DNA of 23,698 nt from Planctomycetota bacterium (GTDB taxonomy: Bacteria; Planctomycetota; SBBH01; JACQRN01). Positions 7,759-14,967 of the stretch are shown piece after piece. The position numbers and the translations under genes were made by a program. How positions within the stretch are numbered: position 1 is the stretch's first letter; each line of letters begins with the position of its first letter. The notes below the pieces were generated by a model. That model saw nothing but the letters and a program-made list of their open reading frames with translations, searched no databases and was not told the DNA's origin. Location: the NCBI GenBank assembly GCA_016206515.1, contig JACQRN010000172.1, positions 1 through 23,698 on the forward strand. The letters are read 5' to 3'.

Positions 7759-7845
7759 CTACTCCTCCCCGGATCCGGACCCCAGCAGCAGGATCACCGC
7801 CACGATCCCCGCCACGAGAACCGCCCCGATCGCGAGGATCGACAT
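7759..7845 (-). CDS. 28-aa single-pass membrane protein
   Basis: A short frame starts at ATG 7845, five bases after the stop of the upstream minus-strand gene, and ends in TAG three bases from the end of the NAD-kinase-like gene. It encodes one strongly hydrophobic helix (about residues 2-21) and a short polar tail, GSGSGEE. There is no good Shine-Dalgarno sequence, so translation may be coupled to the upstream gene. No function can be given. The clean membrane helix and tight packing argue for a real gene, but the length makes chance possible. Confidence 0.45.
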   Translation of the reverse strand: MSILAIGAVLVAGIVAVILLLGSGSGEE

Positions 7846-7850
7846 CGTCA

Positions 7851-8411
7851 CTACCGTGGAGGCAGCGCGCCGCGGACGCGTGCGCGCTCGCGTCCGGCGC
7901 GGTAGGCGGCGTCCCCCGCCGACCCCCGCACCGGATGAGGGGCCGGCGCGCGTTCGCGCGCGGCCTCGTGCCAGGCGCGGAGCATCTTCCACCCCGGGAG
8001 CGGCGCGCGGATCGTTACCGTCCCGGGCCAGGGGTGCAGGTGCGGGGAGACGCGGGCGAGCGCCAGGTCCGCGTCGGCGACCGGCCGCAGAACCTTCCCC
8101 CTCGTCTCCGCCACGACCGCCGGGATCGGCTCGTCCGGCCACGGCTCGCTCGGGCGCCACGCCCCCTTGAGCGCCCCCACCGCGACGCTCCAGGCCGGCG
8201 CCTGCTCCGCCCCCGGCCGCCGGTCCGCGAGGATCACGAACACCCACCCCGCGTCCGGGTCGCGCCGGTAGATCCCCTCGTACACCGCCGCCCCTCCGTC
8301 GTACGGATACAGGACCACACGGTCCGGGTGCGGGGCGACGAGCGTGACCGCCTGGATGAAGAGCGCCACGAAAAGCTCGGGGGGCACCACAGGTAGATCG
8401 GAAGGGGACAT
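7851..8411 (-). CDS. Uncharacterised 186-aa protein
   Basis: I do not recognise this protein. It is soluble in appearance: an N-terminal hydrophobic stretch (PPELFVALFIQAVTLVAPH), then short strands with aromatic residues (VVLYPYDGGAAVYEGIYRRD, GWVFVILADRR), and a basic, Ala- and Arg-rich tail. The start is uncertain: ATG 8411 and ATG 8426 are both in frame and neither has a clear Shine-Dalgarno sequence. The gene begins just outside copy C of the dispersed repeat and may form a two-gene unit with the 28-aa membrane protein downstream. Confidence 0.6.
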   Translation of the reverse strand: MSPSDLPVVPPELFVALFIQAVTLVAPHPDRVVLYPYDGGAAVYEGIYRRDPDAGWVFVILADRRPGAEQAPAWSVAVGALKGAWRPSEPWPDEPIPAVVAETRGKVLRPVADADLALARVSPHLHPWPGTVTIRAPLPGWKMLRAWHEAARERAPAPHPVRGSAGDAAYRAGRERARVRGALPPR

Positions 8412-8432
8412 CCGTGACTGAAGCATCGAAGG

Positions 8433-8480
8433 CTGTCGTCCCGAAGGCCGTTCGACATGGCTGCGCGGCCCGAGGGACCC
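8433..8480 (-). repeat. Dispersed 48-bp repeat, copy C
   Basis: On the minus strand this begins GGGTCCCTCG and ends TTCGGGACGACAG. It aligns without gaps to copy A with 31 of 48 identities. With copy B it forms an inverted pair; the outermost 11 bases of the pair (TGTCGTCCCGA at 8434-8444 and TCGGGACGACA at 8540-8550) are perfectly complementary. Confidence 0.6.
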
Positions 8481-8503
8481 ATGTCTACCCTGGCGGAACA
8501 CAC

Positions 8504-8551
8504 AGATCCCTCGTCGCACGCCGCCGGATCGAATGCTCCTCGGGACGACAT
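8504..8551 (+). repeat. Dispersed 48-bp repeat, copy B
   Basis: The plus strand begins AGATCCCTCGTCGC and ends GCTCCTCGGGACGACAT, with 37 of 48 bases identical to copy A. It ends six bases before the -10 box of the endonuclease III gene, so it occupies the -35 region of that promoter. Confidence 0.7.
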
Positions 8552-8556
8552 CGGTC

Positions 8557-8569
8557 TACACTCCCCGCA
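8557..8569 (+). promoter_or_regulatory. Probable -10 box of the endonuclease III gene
   Basis: TACACT at 8557-8562 matches four of six -10 bases and ends six bases before the ATG at 8569. There is no Shine-Dalgarno sequence, so a leaderless mRNA is likely. No convincing -35 box is seen; that position lies in repeat copy B. Confidence 0.4.
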
Positions 8570-9525
8570 TGTCCGGCCGCCTCGAACCCCTCCCCCAGCG
8601 CCGCCGTCGGGCCGTGGCGATCTTCCGCTCCCTCGGACGCCGCCCGTCCGACACGATGCTCGGGCGGTTCGGGCGGAAGTATCCCCCCTTCCCGATCCTG
8701 ATCGGTACGATCCTGTCGGCCCGCTCCCGCGACGAGATGACCGAGAAGGTCGCCGCGAAGGTCCTCGCGCTCTACCCGACCCCCGCGCGCCTCGCCCGCG
8801 CCCCGCTGTCGGCGCTGCGCCGCATCCTGCGCCCGATCGGGTTCTACAACCAGAAGGCGCGTGCGATCCGGGAGACGTCCGGCCTCCTCGTCGACCGCTT
8901 CGCCGGCCGGGTGCCGACCTCCTTCGAGGACCTGATGTCGCTCCCCGGGGTGGGCCGCAAGGTCGCCGGGTGCGTCCGCGTCTACGCCTTCGGGCTCGAC
9001 GCGATCCCGGTCGACACCCACGTCCACCGGATCTCCAACCGCCTCGGCCTCGTCGCCACCCACGCCCCGGAAGCGACCGAGCGGGAGCTGATGCGGATCA
9101 TCCCGCGGCGCCTCTGGCGCGTCGTCAACGACACGCTCGTCTCGTACGGCAAGACGGTCTGCCGCCCGGTGGGGCCCCGCTGCCCGTCGTGCGTCATCGC
9201 CCGGTGGTGCCGGTGGCCCGGAAAACGGCCTGGCCCTATTGCTTCGGCGACAGGTTCAACCCCCCGGCATCCTTCTCCTGCTGCGCCCACCCCGCCTGGA
9301 GGAGGCGCTCCGCGAACAGGACGCGCGCGGAGTTCGACGGGGGGGTTGTCGCATGGCCGGCGAGGATTTCCTGCACTGGGCGGTCCGCCAGCATGGATGA
9401 GACGGGTTCCCCCATCGGAGCCAGGAGATTCTGTTCCCACCAAGCAGGGAGCCCCAACCGGGTGTCCCGACGATGACGGACAGGCGACGGCTCCCCCGCG
9501 GGAAGCCGTTGCAGGGTTTCCGTAA
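8569..9525 (+). CDS. nth: Endonuclease III (DNA glycosylase/AP lyase)
   Basis: The enzyme removes oxidised pyrimidines and cuts the abasic strand in base-excision repair. The helix-hairpin-helix is LPGVGRKVAG with catalytic Lys131; the catalytic Asp149 is in VDTHVHR. A [4Fe-4S] cluster site follows as C-x6-C-x2-C-x5-C (Cys198, 205, 208, 214). The usual LSAQ loop reads LSARSRDE. Family proteins normally end soon after the last cysteine, at roughly 220 aa, but here the frame has no stop until 9525, giving 318 aa. The extra hundred residues are rich in Pro, Gly, Ser, Thr and Arg and are encoded opposite the end of the HEAT-protein gene, so they look like antisense read-through rather than a domain. 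ATG 8569 is the family start. Confidence 0.9.
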   Translation: MSGRLEPLPQRRRRAVAIFRSLGRRPSDTMLGRFGRKYPPFPILIGTILSARSRDEMTEKVAAKVLALYPTPARLARAPLSALRRILRPIGFYNQKARAIRETSGLLVDRFAGRVPTSFEDLMSLPGVGRKVAGCVRVYAFGLDAIPVDTHVHRISNRLGLVATHAPEATERELMRIIPRRLWRVVNDTLVSYGKTVCRPVGPRCPSCVIARWCRWPGKRPGPIASATGSTPRHPSPAAPTPPGGGAPRTGRARSSTGGLSHGRRGFPALGGPPAWMRRVPPSEPGDSVPTKQGAPTGCPDDDGQATAPPREAVAGFP

Positions 9526-11206
9526 GAAGGGCGCGGAGCCTCTCCGGATCGGACATGCAGACCTCCAGGAACGGCCCGGCGATCGTGTCCGGATTAACCG
9601 AAACATCGAACTCGTTGGTATTGATGTCCAAACTGTCCTCATTGGCCAGCGCGCAGCTTGTCGGACCCGCGATCCGGGGAACCTCGCCTTCCCGCGGCGG
9701 CGAGATCTCCCGCGGCAGATCGCCGGCAAGGAACCAGCAGCACATCCCAGCGAGAACGCCGTCGGAGACGTCGTAATGCAACAGATCCTGCACGAGAACA
9801 TCCCGGTGGACATGGACGGCGTCCGCGAGCGCCGCCGGGAGAGCCTCCTCTGAAACGTGTCGCAGACGCAGATATGCGACGAGTGCGGCCGCCCACGCCG
9901 CTTCCCACGACGCCGTCTCCGGAGCGGTCCAGGACCCGTGACCGCTGGCCGGCGGCTGGAAAGGGCCGGCGGGGAGTCGCGCGGCGAGGACGGCACACGC
10001 CTCCGGCCCCGGGTCCGATGCGGCGTGGCCGCGACCGGTCTCGATCCAGAGGAGAGCCGCGAGGCCGATCGCCAGGGGGCCGGTGTCCGGATGGGAGACG
10101 CAACGGACGACAGGGTCCGCCCCGCCGCCAGCGCGCAGGGGCGCGGCGAGGAGACGGACAAGATCCCTCCCCGTGCCGGGGGCGAGCGCTTCCGCCGCCG
10201 CGTCCGGCTCCGGGATCAGAGCCGCCTCACCCGCGTCGGCGAGGAGACGGATCGCGCAGAGACGCGCCGCTGGGGAAGGGGAGTGCAGAAGGGCGCGCAG
10301 GTGATCCTTTGCGTCGGCGGGGAGCCCTCCCGAGCGCACCGCCGCGCGCAGGGCGTTCGCGGCCCAGAAGCGGATCGCCTCCGTATAGGACCGGAGAAAC
10401 TCCGCGCCCGAGCCAGGACAGTCCGGGTGACGCGAATCTTCCTCCACCGACACCGGGTCCACCCGGAAGGATGGCTCCTCGATGAGGCACAGGAGGAACG
10501 GGATCCCCTCGGAGGGGGCGGCCTTCTGCAGGACGCCGGTCACGATCCTCATCACATGCACATACCCTTGCACATTGCTCGGGCTCTCCACCCTTCGCAG
10601 GAGAGCGGCGGCGACAGGCTGGGGATCCCCTTCCGAAAGCGCAAGCGCAGCCAGGACACCCGCGCGGATCGCCACGGGGGCCCGGGAGTCGGGCTCGGCG
10701 ATCTGCCGGAGAAGCTCCGGCAGGAGTTCGGGATCCCGCAGGGCCGCCAGGGCGCCGACCGCCTGGCTTGCGATGCGCCCGTCCTCGTCGTTTCGCAAAT
10801 ACCGCAGAAGGGGAAACACGTCCTGGCGCGCAGAGGGCGGGGATCCCCCTTCCGCTGCGGAGACGGCCGTGCGGATCAGGTCGGGCAGGACGCCGTCGCG
10901 GCCCCCCACGGAGACGCGGTGCGTGACGCGACGCCCGTTCTGTATCCAGCTTTCCGTCTCGCCGTTGAGAAACTGTTCCCACCGTCGGCGCCGGTGTCCA
11001 AGCCCACCGAGGAACGTCTCCCTCTCCCACAACCAGGCCGGGACGAGGGCACGGATCTCCTCCGGGAACAGACCATTCCGCACCTCCTCCGGAAGCAGCT
11101 CACCGCTACGCGGCTCGCCGCCCGGCGGCTCGCAAAGCGCGGCGCGGCCCCCCGGGAGGGCCGCGCCGACAAGACCAAGGACCGCCGCGAGGAGTGCTCT
11201 CCGCAC
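9236..11206 (-). CDS. Secreted HEAT-repeat protein
   Basis: The 656-aa product starts with a Sec-type signal peptide (RRALLAAVLGLVGAALPGG). A Cys follows soon after, but the sequence before it (RAALC) is not a good lipobox. Much of residues 110-420 is alpha-helical with HEAT/armadillo-like pairs, for example DEDGRIASQAVGALAALRDP and SPAARLCAIRLLADAGEAAL. Such repeats bind proteins; a partner is not known. The start is GTG 11206, two bases after the stop of the DUF2330-like gene, so translation is probably coupled. The 3' end overlaps the endonuclease III frame by 290 bases on the other strand. Its place beside a HEAT-bearing anti-sigma factor suggests a periplasmic partner, which is inference. 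Confidence 0.75.
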   Translation of the reverse strand: MRRALLAAVLGLVGAALPGGRAALCEPPGGEPRSGELLPEEVRNGLFPEEIRALVPAWLWERETFLGGLGHRRRRWEQFLNGETESWIQNGRRVTHRVSVGGRDGVLPDLIRTAVSAAEGGSPPSARQDVFPLLRYLRNDEDGRIASQAVGALAALRDPELLPELLRQIAEPDSRAPVAIRAGVLAALALSEGDPQPVAAALLRRVESPSNVQGYVHVMRIVTGVLQKAAPSEGIPFLLCLIEEPSFRVDPVSVEEDSRHPDCPGSGAEFLRSYTEAIRFWAANALRAAVRSGGLPADAKDHLRALLHSPSPAARLCAIRLLADAGEAALIPEPDAAAEALAPGTGRDLVRLLAAPLRAGGGADPVVRCVSHPDTGPLAIGLAALLWIETGRGHAASDPGPEACAVLAARLPAGPFQPPASGHGSWTAPETASWEAAWAAALVAYLRLRHVSEEALPAALADAVHVHRDVLVQDLLHYDVSDGVLAGMCCWFLAGDLPREISPPREGEVPRIAGPTSCALANEDSLDINTNEFDVSVNPDTIAGPFLEVCMSDPERLRALLTETLQRLPAGEPSPVRHRRDTRLGLPAWWEQNLLAPMGEPVSSMLADRPVQEILAGHATTPPSNSARVLFAERLLQAGWAQQEKDAGGLNLSPKQ

Positions 11207-11208
11207 GG

Positions 11209-12174
11209 CTACATCCCGATCGACACGTCGGTGTCGACCGCCAGATCCCCCTCGTACTTCCAGACCTGCATCCAGGCGTTCCCGCCGTCGAACAGGGCCC
11301 GGACCGCCTCCCCGAGCCTCTCCTGCCGCGCCGGGACAAGCTCGATCGCCGGCAGGACGTGCCGCTCCTCGCTACGGACCTCGTCGTCGATCTTGCCCCG
11401 CTCCTGAACGACGTACTCGAAGCGCTTGACCCCCTCTGGCATCCTGTCGGCGGGGATCTCCTGTGATGTGATCGTGACCAGGTTGATCACGGTTTCCCCC
11501 TTATACAACGACGAGATATGAAGGGGGTACCAGAGACGGTCGGAGTCGAACGAGTAGACGATCGGGTCGACGGTGCGCACATCGGGGACAAGGTCCATCA
11601 CGTCGAGGGCGAAGTGCCGCACGCCGTCGCGCATGTAGTGCCCGACAATCCCCGGAAGCGCCGCCGGGAGTTCCCTCTCGACACCCTGCCGGCGGAAGAA
11701 CTCCCCCAGCCACGCGGCGAGCCCCGTGTAATCGTCCACACGGATCGCGGTGATGTCGTGCGGCCCGATCCTCTCGTGTGTCGTGACGGCGACCGCCTGG
11801 TTCTGCTCCGCCCCCAGATCGTCCCCCGCTGCGTACAGGCGCTGCCGCTCGTCGCTACGCGGCCGCAACTGCTCGATCGCCCGATCCACGAGATAGTCGG
11901 CGTAGAGGAAGGAAAGGTGGGTCCCCGCCTCCAGGGTCGGCTCCGAGGGGAGCGGAACGATCTCGAGCGCCTTCGTCGGCACGGAGGCGCGCACGTCGAT
12001 CGACAGGATCATCACCTCGCGCGTCCCGTTCCACGCCACGATCGCGTTCTGCCCCGGCTCGAAAAGATCCGCCTCCGCGCTGAAAGAGATCGCCCCGCCG
12101 TCCCCGGAGGCGGTCGCCCCCGCCGCCAGGATCGCCGCCGCCACACCGAATCCGAACCGGTTCCTGCGCGCCAT
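11209..12174 (-). CDS. DUF2330-like secreted protein
   Basis: The 321-aa protein begins with a signal peptide (RRNRFGFGVAAAILAAGATA). The mature start, ADLFEPGQNAIVAWNGTREV followed by MILSIDV and LEIVPLPSEP, resembles DUF2330 proteins, which are exported and of unknown function. The middle holds HDITAIRVDDYTGLAAWLGE and a beta-rich segment ending in WYPLHISS. There is no C-terminal membrane segment, so it should be periplasmic or released. I chose ATG 12174 because of the Shine-Dalgarno sequence GAGAGGGA; an upstream in-frame ATG at 12222 would hide the signal peptide. It forms an operon with the HEAT gene (two bases between them). The gap of 142 bases to the anti-sigma gene shows no clear terminator or promoter. 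Confidence 0.7.
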   Translation of the reverse strand: MARRNRFGFGVAAAILAAGATASGDGGAISFSAEADLFEPGQNAIVAWNGTREVMILSIDVRASVPTKALEIVPLPSEPTLEAGTHLSFLYADYLVDRAIEQLRPRSDERQRLYAAGDDLGAEQNQAVAVTTHERIGPHDITAIRVDDYTGLAAWLGEFFRRQGVERELPAALPGIVGHYMRDGVRHFALDVMDLVPDVRTVDPIVYSFDSDRLWYPLHISSLYKGETVINLVTITSQEIPADRMPEGVKRFEYVVQERGKIDDEVRSEERHVLPAIELVPARQERLGEAVRALFDGGNAWMQVWKYEGDLAVDTDVSIGM

Positions 12175-12316
12175 CGTCCCTCTCTCCCCCTGCCGGACCT
12201 TCCCGGCATTGTCCAACCCCATCGTCCCGCCCCGCCTCACACCTTCAAGACGACGGAGGCCGGCCTTTGCTGCATACCTTCCTTCGGAAAAGCCCCCATG
12301 CCGTTCGGCACGACGC

Positions 12317-12958
12317 TCACGACCCCGTCCCGGCCAGCCGGGGCGGGGCCATGTCCCCCTCGGCGCGCGCCCACACCGCGCGCAAAGCCGCGACGGCCGC
12401 CCGGCGGACGCGCGGGGACGGGTCGTCCATCACCACTTCACCGAGAGACCCGGACATCGCGGCGTCCCCGAACCCCCCGATCCGCCGCGCCGCGTACAGG
12501 CGCGCCGCCTCCTCCGGGTCCTCGAACATGCGGACGATCTCCGGGGGGAGACGATCGGGAGCTTTCGCCAGGATCATCCCTCCGCCCCGCGAGGCGCCGA
12601 TCCTGGGAGTCTGGTCCCCGGGGACTCTGTCCGAGTGCGGGATGATCTTGGCGGCGAGAACGACAGCGGCCGCGACCGCCAGGGCCCCGAGCCAGACGCG
12701 AGGCCACGGATGCCGTGAAGGCGCAGCCGCGAGCGGAACATCCGCAAGGCGACCGACCAGGTCACGGATGGCCGCCTCCTGGCCCGCCTGCGGCGCAAGC
12801 GCCTCGTCGAGATCCCCTTGCAGGGATCCGATCGCCTCGCACTCCGACCGGCAGGCGGGACATCCATCGAGATGCGCCTGCACGGCCTCCCGTTCCTCCT
12901 TGCCGAGACCGTCTTCGGCGAGAAGCAGCCACCGCTCCCGGACCTGTTCACACGGCAT
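12317..12958 (-). CDS. Zinc-finger anti-sigma factor with HEAT-like extracytoplasmic part
   Basis: The 213-aa protein has an N-terminal zinc-finger anti-sigma domain with the His-x3-Cys-x2-Cys motif (AHLDGCPAC: His29, Cys33, Cys36), then a single membrane helix at about 88-106 (VWLGALAVAAAVVLAAKII). The outer part ends in two helices that look like a HEAT repeat (DDPSPRVRRAAVAALRAVWA, with EEAARLYAARRIGGFGD before it). Such proteins hold an ECF sigma factor inactive until a signal outside the membrane releases it. The gene overlaps the sigma gene by 11 bases. ATG 12958 has GGGAGGG five bases upstream; ATG 12973 is also in frame with its own purine tract. Confidence 0.85.
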   Translation of the reverse strand: MPCEQVRERWLLLAEDGLGKEEREAVQAHLDGCPACRSECEAIGSLQGDLDEALAPQAGQEAAIRDLVGRLADVPLAAAPSRHPWPRVWLGALAVAAAVVLAAKIIPHSDRVPGDQTPRIGASRGGGMILAKAPDRLPPEIVRMFEDPEEAARLYAARRIGGFGDAAMSGSLGEVVMDDPSPRVRRAAVAALRAVWARAEGDMAPPRLAGTGS

Positions 12959-13502
12959 CGGTCCCTCCCTCATGGATCCCCCCCTCCCGGAGCATCCCGT
13001 ACGCGCGCGACAGGGTCGACGTCACGGTCCCCAGAGGCTTCCGGAGAACCCGCGCGATCTGGGCGCAGGTCATGCCGTCCGTGTGCCGCAGGGAGACGAC
13101 CGCGCGGTACGCCTCCGGGAGCCGTTCCACGCACTCCCGCAGGCGCGCGAGCCGCCGTTCCCGCTCCAGAACATCTCCCTCCTCAACACCTTCCCCCTCC
13201 GCCGCCAGAGGGAGCCGCAGCGCCCCTCCCCGCGCGCCCCTCCGCCGAACCTCCACGGCGGCGTTCCGGACAGCGGAAAGGAGCCACGCCCCGACGGCGG
13301 ACGGGTCCCTCAAGTCCCGCAGCTTCACGTACCCCCGCAGCAGCGTCTCCTGGACCACGTCCTCCGCCTCCGTGACGCCCACAACCGCGGTCGCCGTCCG
13401 GATCATGGCGCTCCGGTAGCGCATCGCGAGCGCACCGTACGCCGTGCGATCCCCGCGGAGGGCGTCCGCGACCAGCGCTGCATCCGGCATGTCCAGGGCC
13501 AT
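12948..13502 (-). CDS. ECF-family RNA polymerase sigma factor
   Basis: The 184-aa protein has only the two ECF domains. Region 2 runs over about residues 15-85 with EAEDVVQETLLRGYVKLRDL; region 4 over about 118-172 with LPEAYRAVVSLRH and the helix-turn-helix MTCAQIARVLRKPLGTVTST. It should direct RNA polymerase to a small envelope-related regulon. Start ATG 13502 has only a weak GAGCGGG upstream; ATG 13490 is an alternative. The downstream gene encodes its anti-sigma partner. I looked for a paired GGAAC/CGTC-type ECF promoter before the gene and did not find a convincing one. Confidence 0.93.
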   Translation of the reverse strand: MALDMPDAALVADALRGDRTAYGALAMRYRSAMIRTATAVVGVTEAEDVVQETLLRGYVKLRDLRDPSAVGAWLLSAVRNAAVEVRRRGARGGALRLPLAAEGEGVEEGDVLERERRLARLRECVERLPEAYRAVVSLRHTDGMTCAQIARVLRKPLGTVTSTLSRAYGMLREGGIHEGGTDAV

Positions 13503-13574
13503 CCCGCTCGTAGGCCACCATAATGGACGCCGACGGCCCCGGTTTGCTGCACGAAATCCGCACGATCCCGGGCC

Positions 13575-13871
13575 CTACCCCCCTCCCGCCCGGAGGAACA
13601 GGACCCACACCTCTCGCCGCAGGTACTCCAGGAGAAACATCAGCAGCATCGGCGTGAAGTCGAGACCGCCGCCGCGCAGGGGGAGGTAGCGGCCGATCCA
13701 GGAGAACACCGGCTCCGTCACCTTCTGCACCGCGCGCACGAGGCCGCCCCAGGATCCCCACGGCGAGACGCGGAACCAGGAGAAGATGCACGCGAGGAGG
13801 ATCGCCGCCTCGTAGGCGGTCAGGAGGGTCAGGAGAAGACCTAGAGACAGGCGAGTGAGGACGTCTGGCAT
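13575..13871 (-). CDS. YggT-family membrane protein
   Basis: This 98-aa protein has two hydrophobic segments (LGLLLTLLTAYEAAILLACI near 10-29, and one near 70-92) separated by the YggT core: FSWFRVSP, VTEPVFSWIGRYLP and LDFTPMLLMFLLEYL. YggT proteins are inner-membrane proteins of uncertain role, in some bacteria linked to division or osmotic tolerance. There is no Shine-Dalgarno sequence before ATG 13871. It lies 166 bases downstream of parB in the same direction, with a strong stem-loop and repeats between, so it may be a separate unit. Confidence 0.87.
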   Translation of the reverse strand: MPDVLTRLSLGLLLTLLTAYEAAILLACIFSWFRVSPWGSWGGLVRAVQKVTEPVFSWIGRYLPLRGGGLDFTPMLLMFLLEYLRREVWVLFLRAGGG

Positions 13872-13881
13872 TACGCGGGGA

Positions 13882-13908
13882 GACAGGAATCAGAGCCTGA
13901 CAGGAATC
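13882..13908. repeat. Direct repeat of 10 bp upstream of the yggT-family gene
   Basis: GACAGGAATC occurs at 13882-13891 and 13899-13908, a 17-bp period. It lies 11 to 37 bases before the ATG of the YggT-family gene and could be a paired protein-binding site. Confidence 0.5.
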
Positions 13909-13918
13909 GAGGATGCTT

Positions 13919-13991
13919 CGTCCGGCGTCCGGCACGAGGCGCCCGGCAACCTGTCCAGACAGGCCGGACGCCGGACTCCGGACTCCGGACG
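13919..13991. repeat. Inverted 7-bp unit arrays and stem-loop between parB and the yggT-family gene
   Basis: Two tandem CGTCCGG units (13919-13932) face four tandem CCGGACG/CCGGACT units (13964-13991). The arms GTCCGGCGTCCGGC (13920-13933) and GCCGGACGCCGGAC (13963-13976) are perfectly complementary over 14 bases, and CTGTC/GACAG (13951-13955 and 13958-13962) forms a small hairpin inside. No T-run follows in the direction of transcription, so it is not a standard terminator. Confidence 0.6.
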
Positions 13992-14037
13992 GGACCGCGC
14001 CGCCCCCTGCACAACAGGCGATCGATTCTCACGCTCC

Positions 14038-14907
14038 CTACCGCAGCAACTTCTCCGCCAGCCTCGTCAGCTCGTCGGCGCTGGCGAAGTGGAGGACTAC
14101 CTTGCCGCCCCCCTTACGGGAGGGCATCACGCGCGCGCGGACGCCGAACTTCTCGCGGAGGCGGTCCTCCAGGTCGCGGTGCGCCACGGCGCGGGCGGTG
14201 CGGGGCTTGCGGTTTCCGGTCAGTTTCCCGTCGACGAGCGCGGAGGCGGCCTCCTCGACGGCGCGGACGGACCACCCCTCCTCGACCGCGCGGCGGGCGA
14301 GGGCGAGGCGGCGTGCGGCGGGCTCGACGGTCACCAGCGCGCGGGCGTGCCCCATCGACATCTTCCCGCCGCGGACCATCTGCTGGATCTCGGCGGGGAG
14401 TTCCAGGAGCCGCACGAGGTTCGCGACCGTCGCGCGGTCGAGCCCGACCTGCTCGGCGATCTGCTCCTGGGTCAGGTGGAACCGGTCGCGCAGCCCCTGG
14501 AACGCGAGCGCCTTCTCGATCGGGTTGAGGTCCTCGCGCTGGAGGTTCTCGATCAGGGCCAGGCGCATCAGCGCGGCGTCGTCCACCGTGAAGACGCGCG
14601 CGGGGATCGTGGAGAGCCCCTCCGCCACGGCCGAGCGCCACCGCCGCTCGCCGGCGATCAGTTCGTACCCCTTCGCGGTGCGCCGCACGAGGACCGGCTG
14701 CAGGACCCCCTCGCGCCGGATCGAGGCGCGCAGCGACGAGAGCGACGCGTCGTCGAAGTCCTTCCGGGGCTGGAGGGGGGACGCCGCGATCTCGGTGGGC
14801 GCCACGAGCTTCAGCCCCTCGTCGGAGATCTCCTGCGGCGCGACATCCCGGCGCGTCCCCTCGACGTTCTGCTTCAGGAGGTCCCCGAGGCCGCGGCCGA
14901 GCGCCAT
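14038..14907 (-). CDS. parB: ParB chromosome-partitioning CTPase
   Basis: The 289-aa protein has the full ParB layout: an N-terminal ParA-contacting peptide (MALGRGLGDLL), the CTP-binding domain with GERRWR at 86-91 and IENLQREDLNP at 119-129, a helix-turn-helix at about 146-165 (TQEQIAEQVGLDRATVANLV) and a C-terminal dimerisation domain. ParB loads at parS, spreads as a sliding clamp and with ParA moves replicated origins apart. I found no parS-like palindrome in the window. The start ATG 14907 has no Shine-Dalgarno sequence; TACCCT ends seven bases before it and could be a weak -10 box. It lies 60 bases downstream of parA. Confidence 0.96.
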   Translation of the reverse strand: MALGRGLGDLLKQNVEGTRRDVAPQEISDEGLKLVAPTEIAASPLQPRKDFDDASLSSLRASIRREGVLQPVLVRRTAKGYELIAGERRWRSAVAEGLSTIPARVFTVDDAALMRLALIENLQREDLNPIEKALAFQGLRDRFHLTQEQIAEQVGLDRATVANLVRLLELPAEIQQMVRGGKMSMGHARALVTVEPAARRLALARRAVEEGWSVRAVEEAASALVDGKLTGNRKPRTARAVAHRDLEDRLREKFGVRARVMPSRKGGGKVVLHFASADELTRLAEKLLR

Positions 14908-14967
14908 CCGCTACAGGGTACGCGCCCCGTCACGACCCGCACAAGACCGGCCGTGGAGGCGTTTCCG

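Noticed and set aside
13183..13935. Minus-strand open frame of 250 codons across the sigma factor and yggT-family region
   Set aside because: It overlaps two recognised genes in another frame and has no domain of its own.
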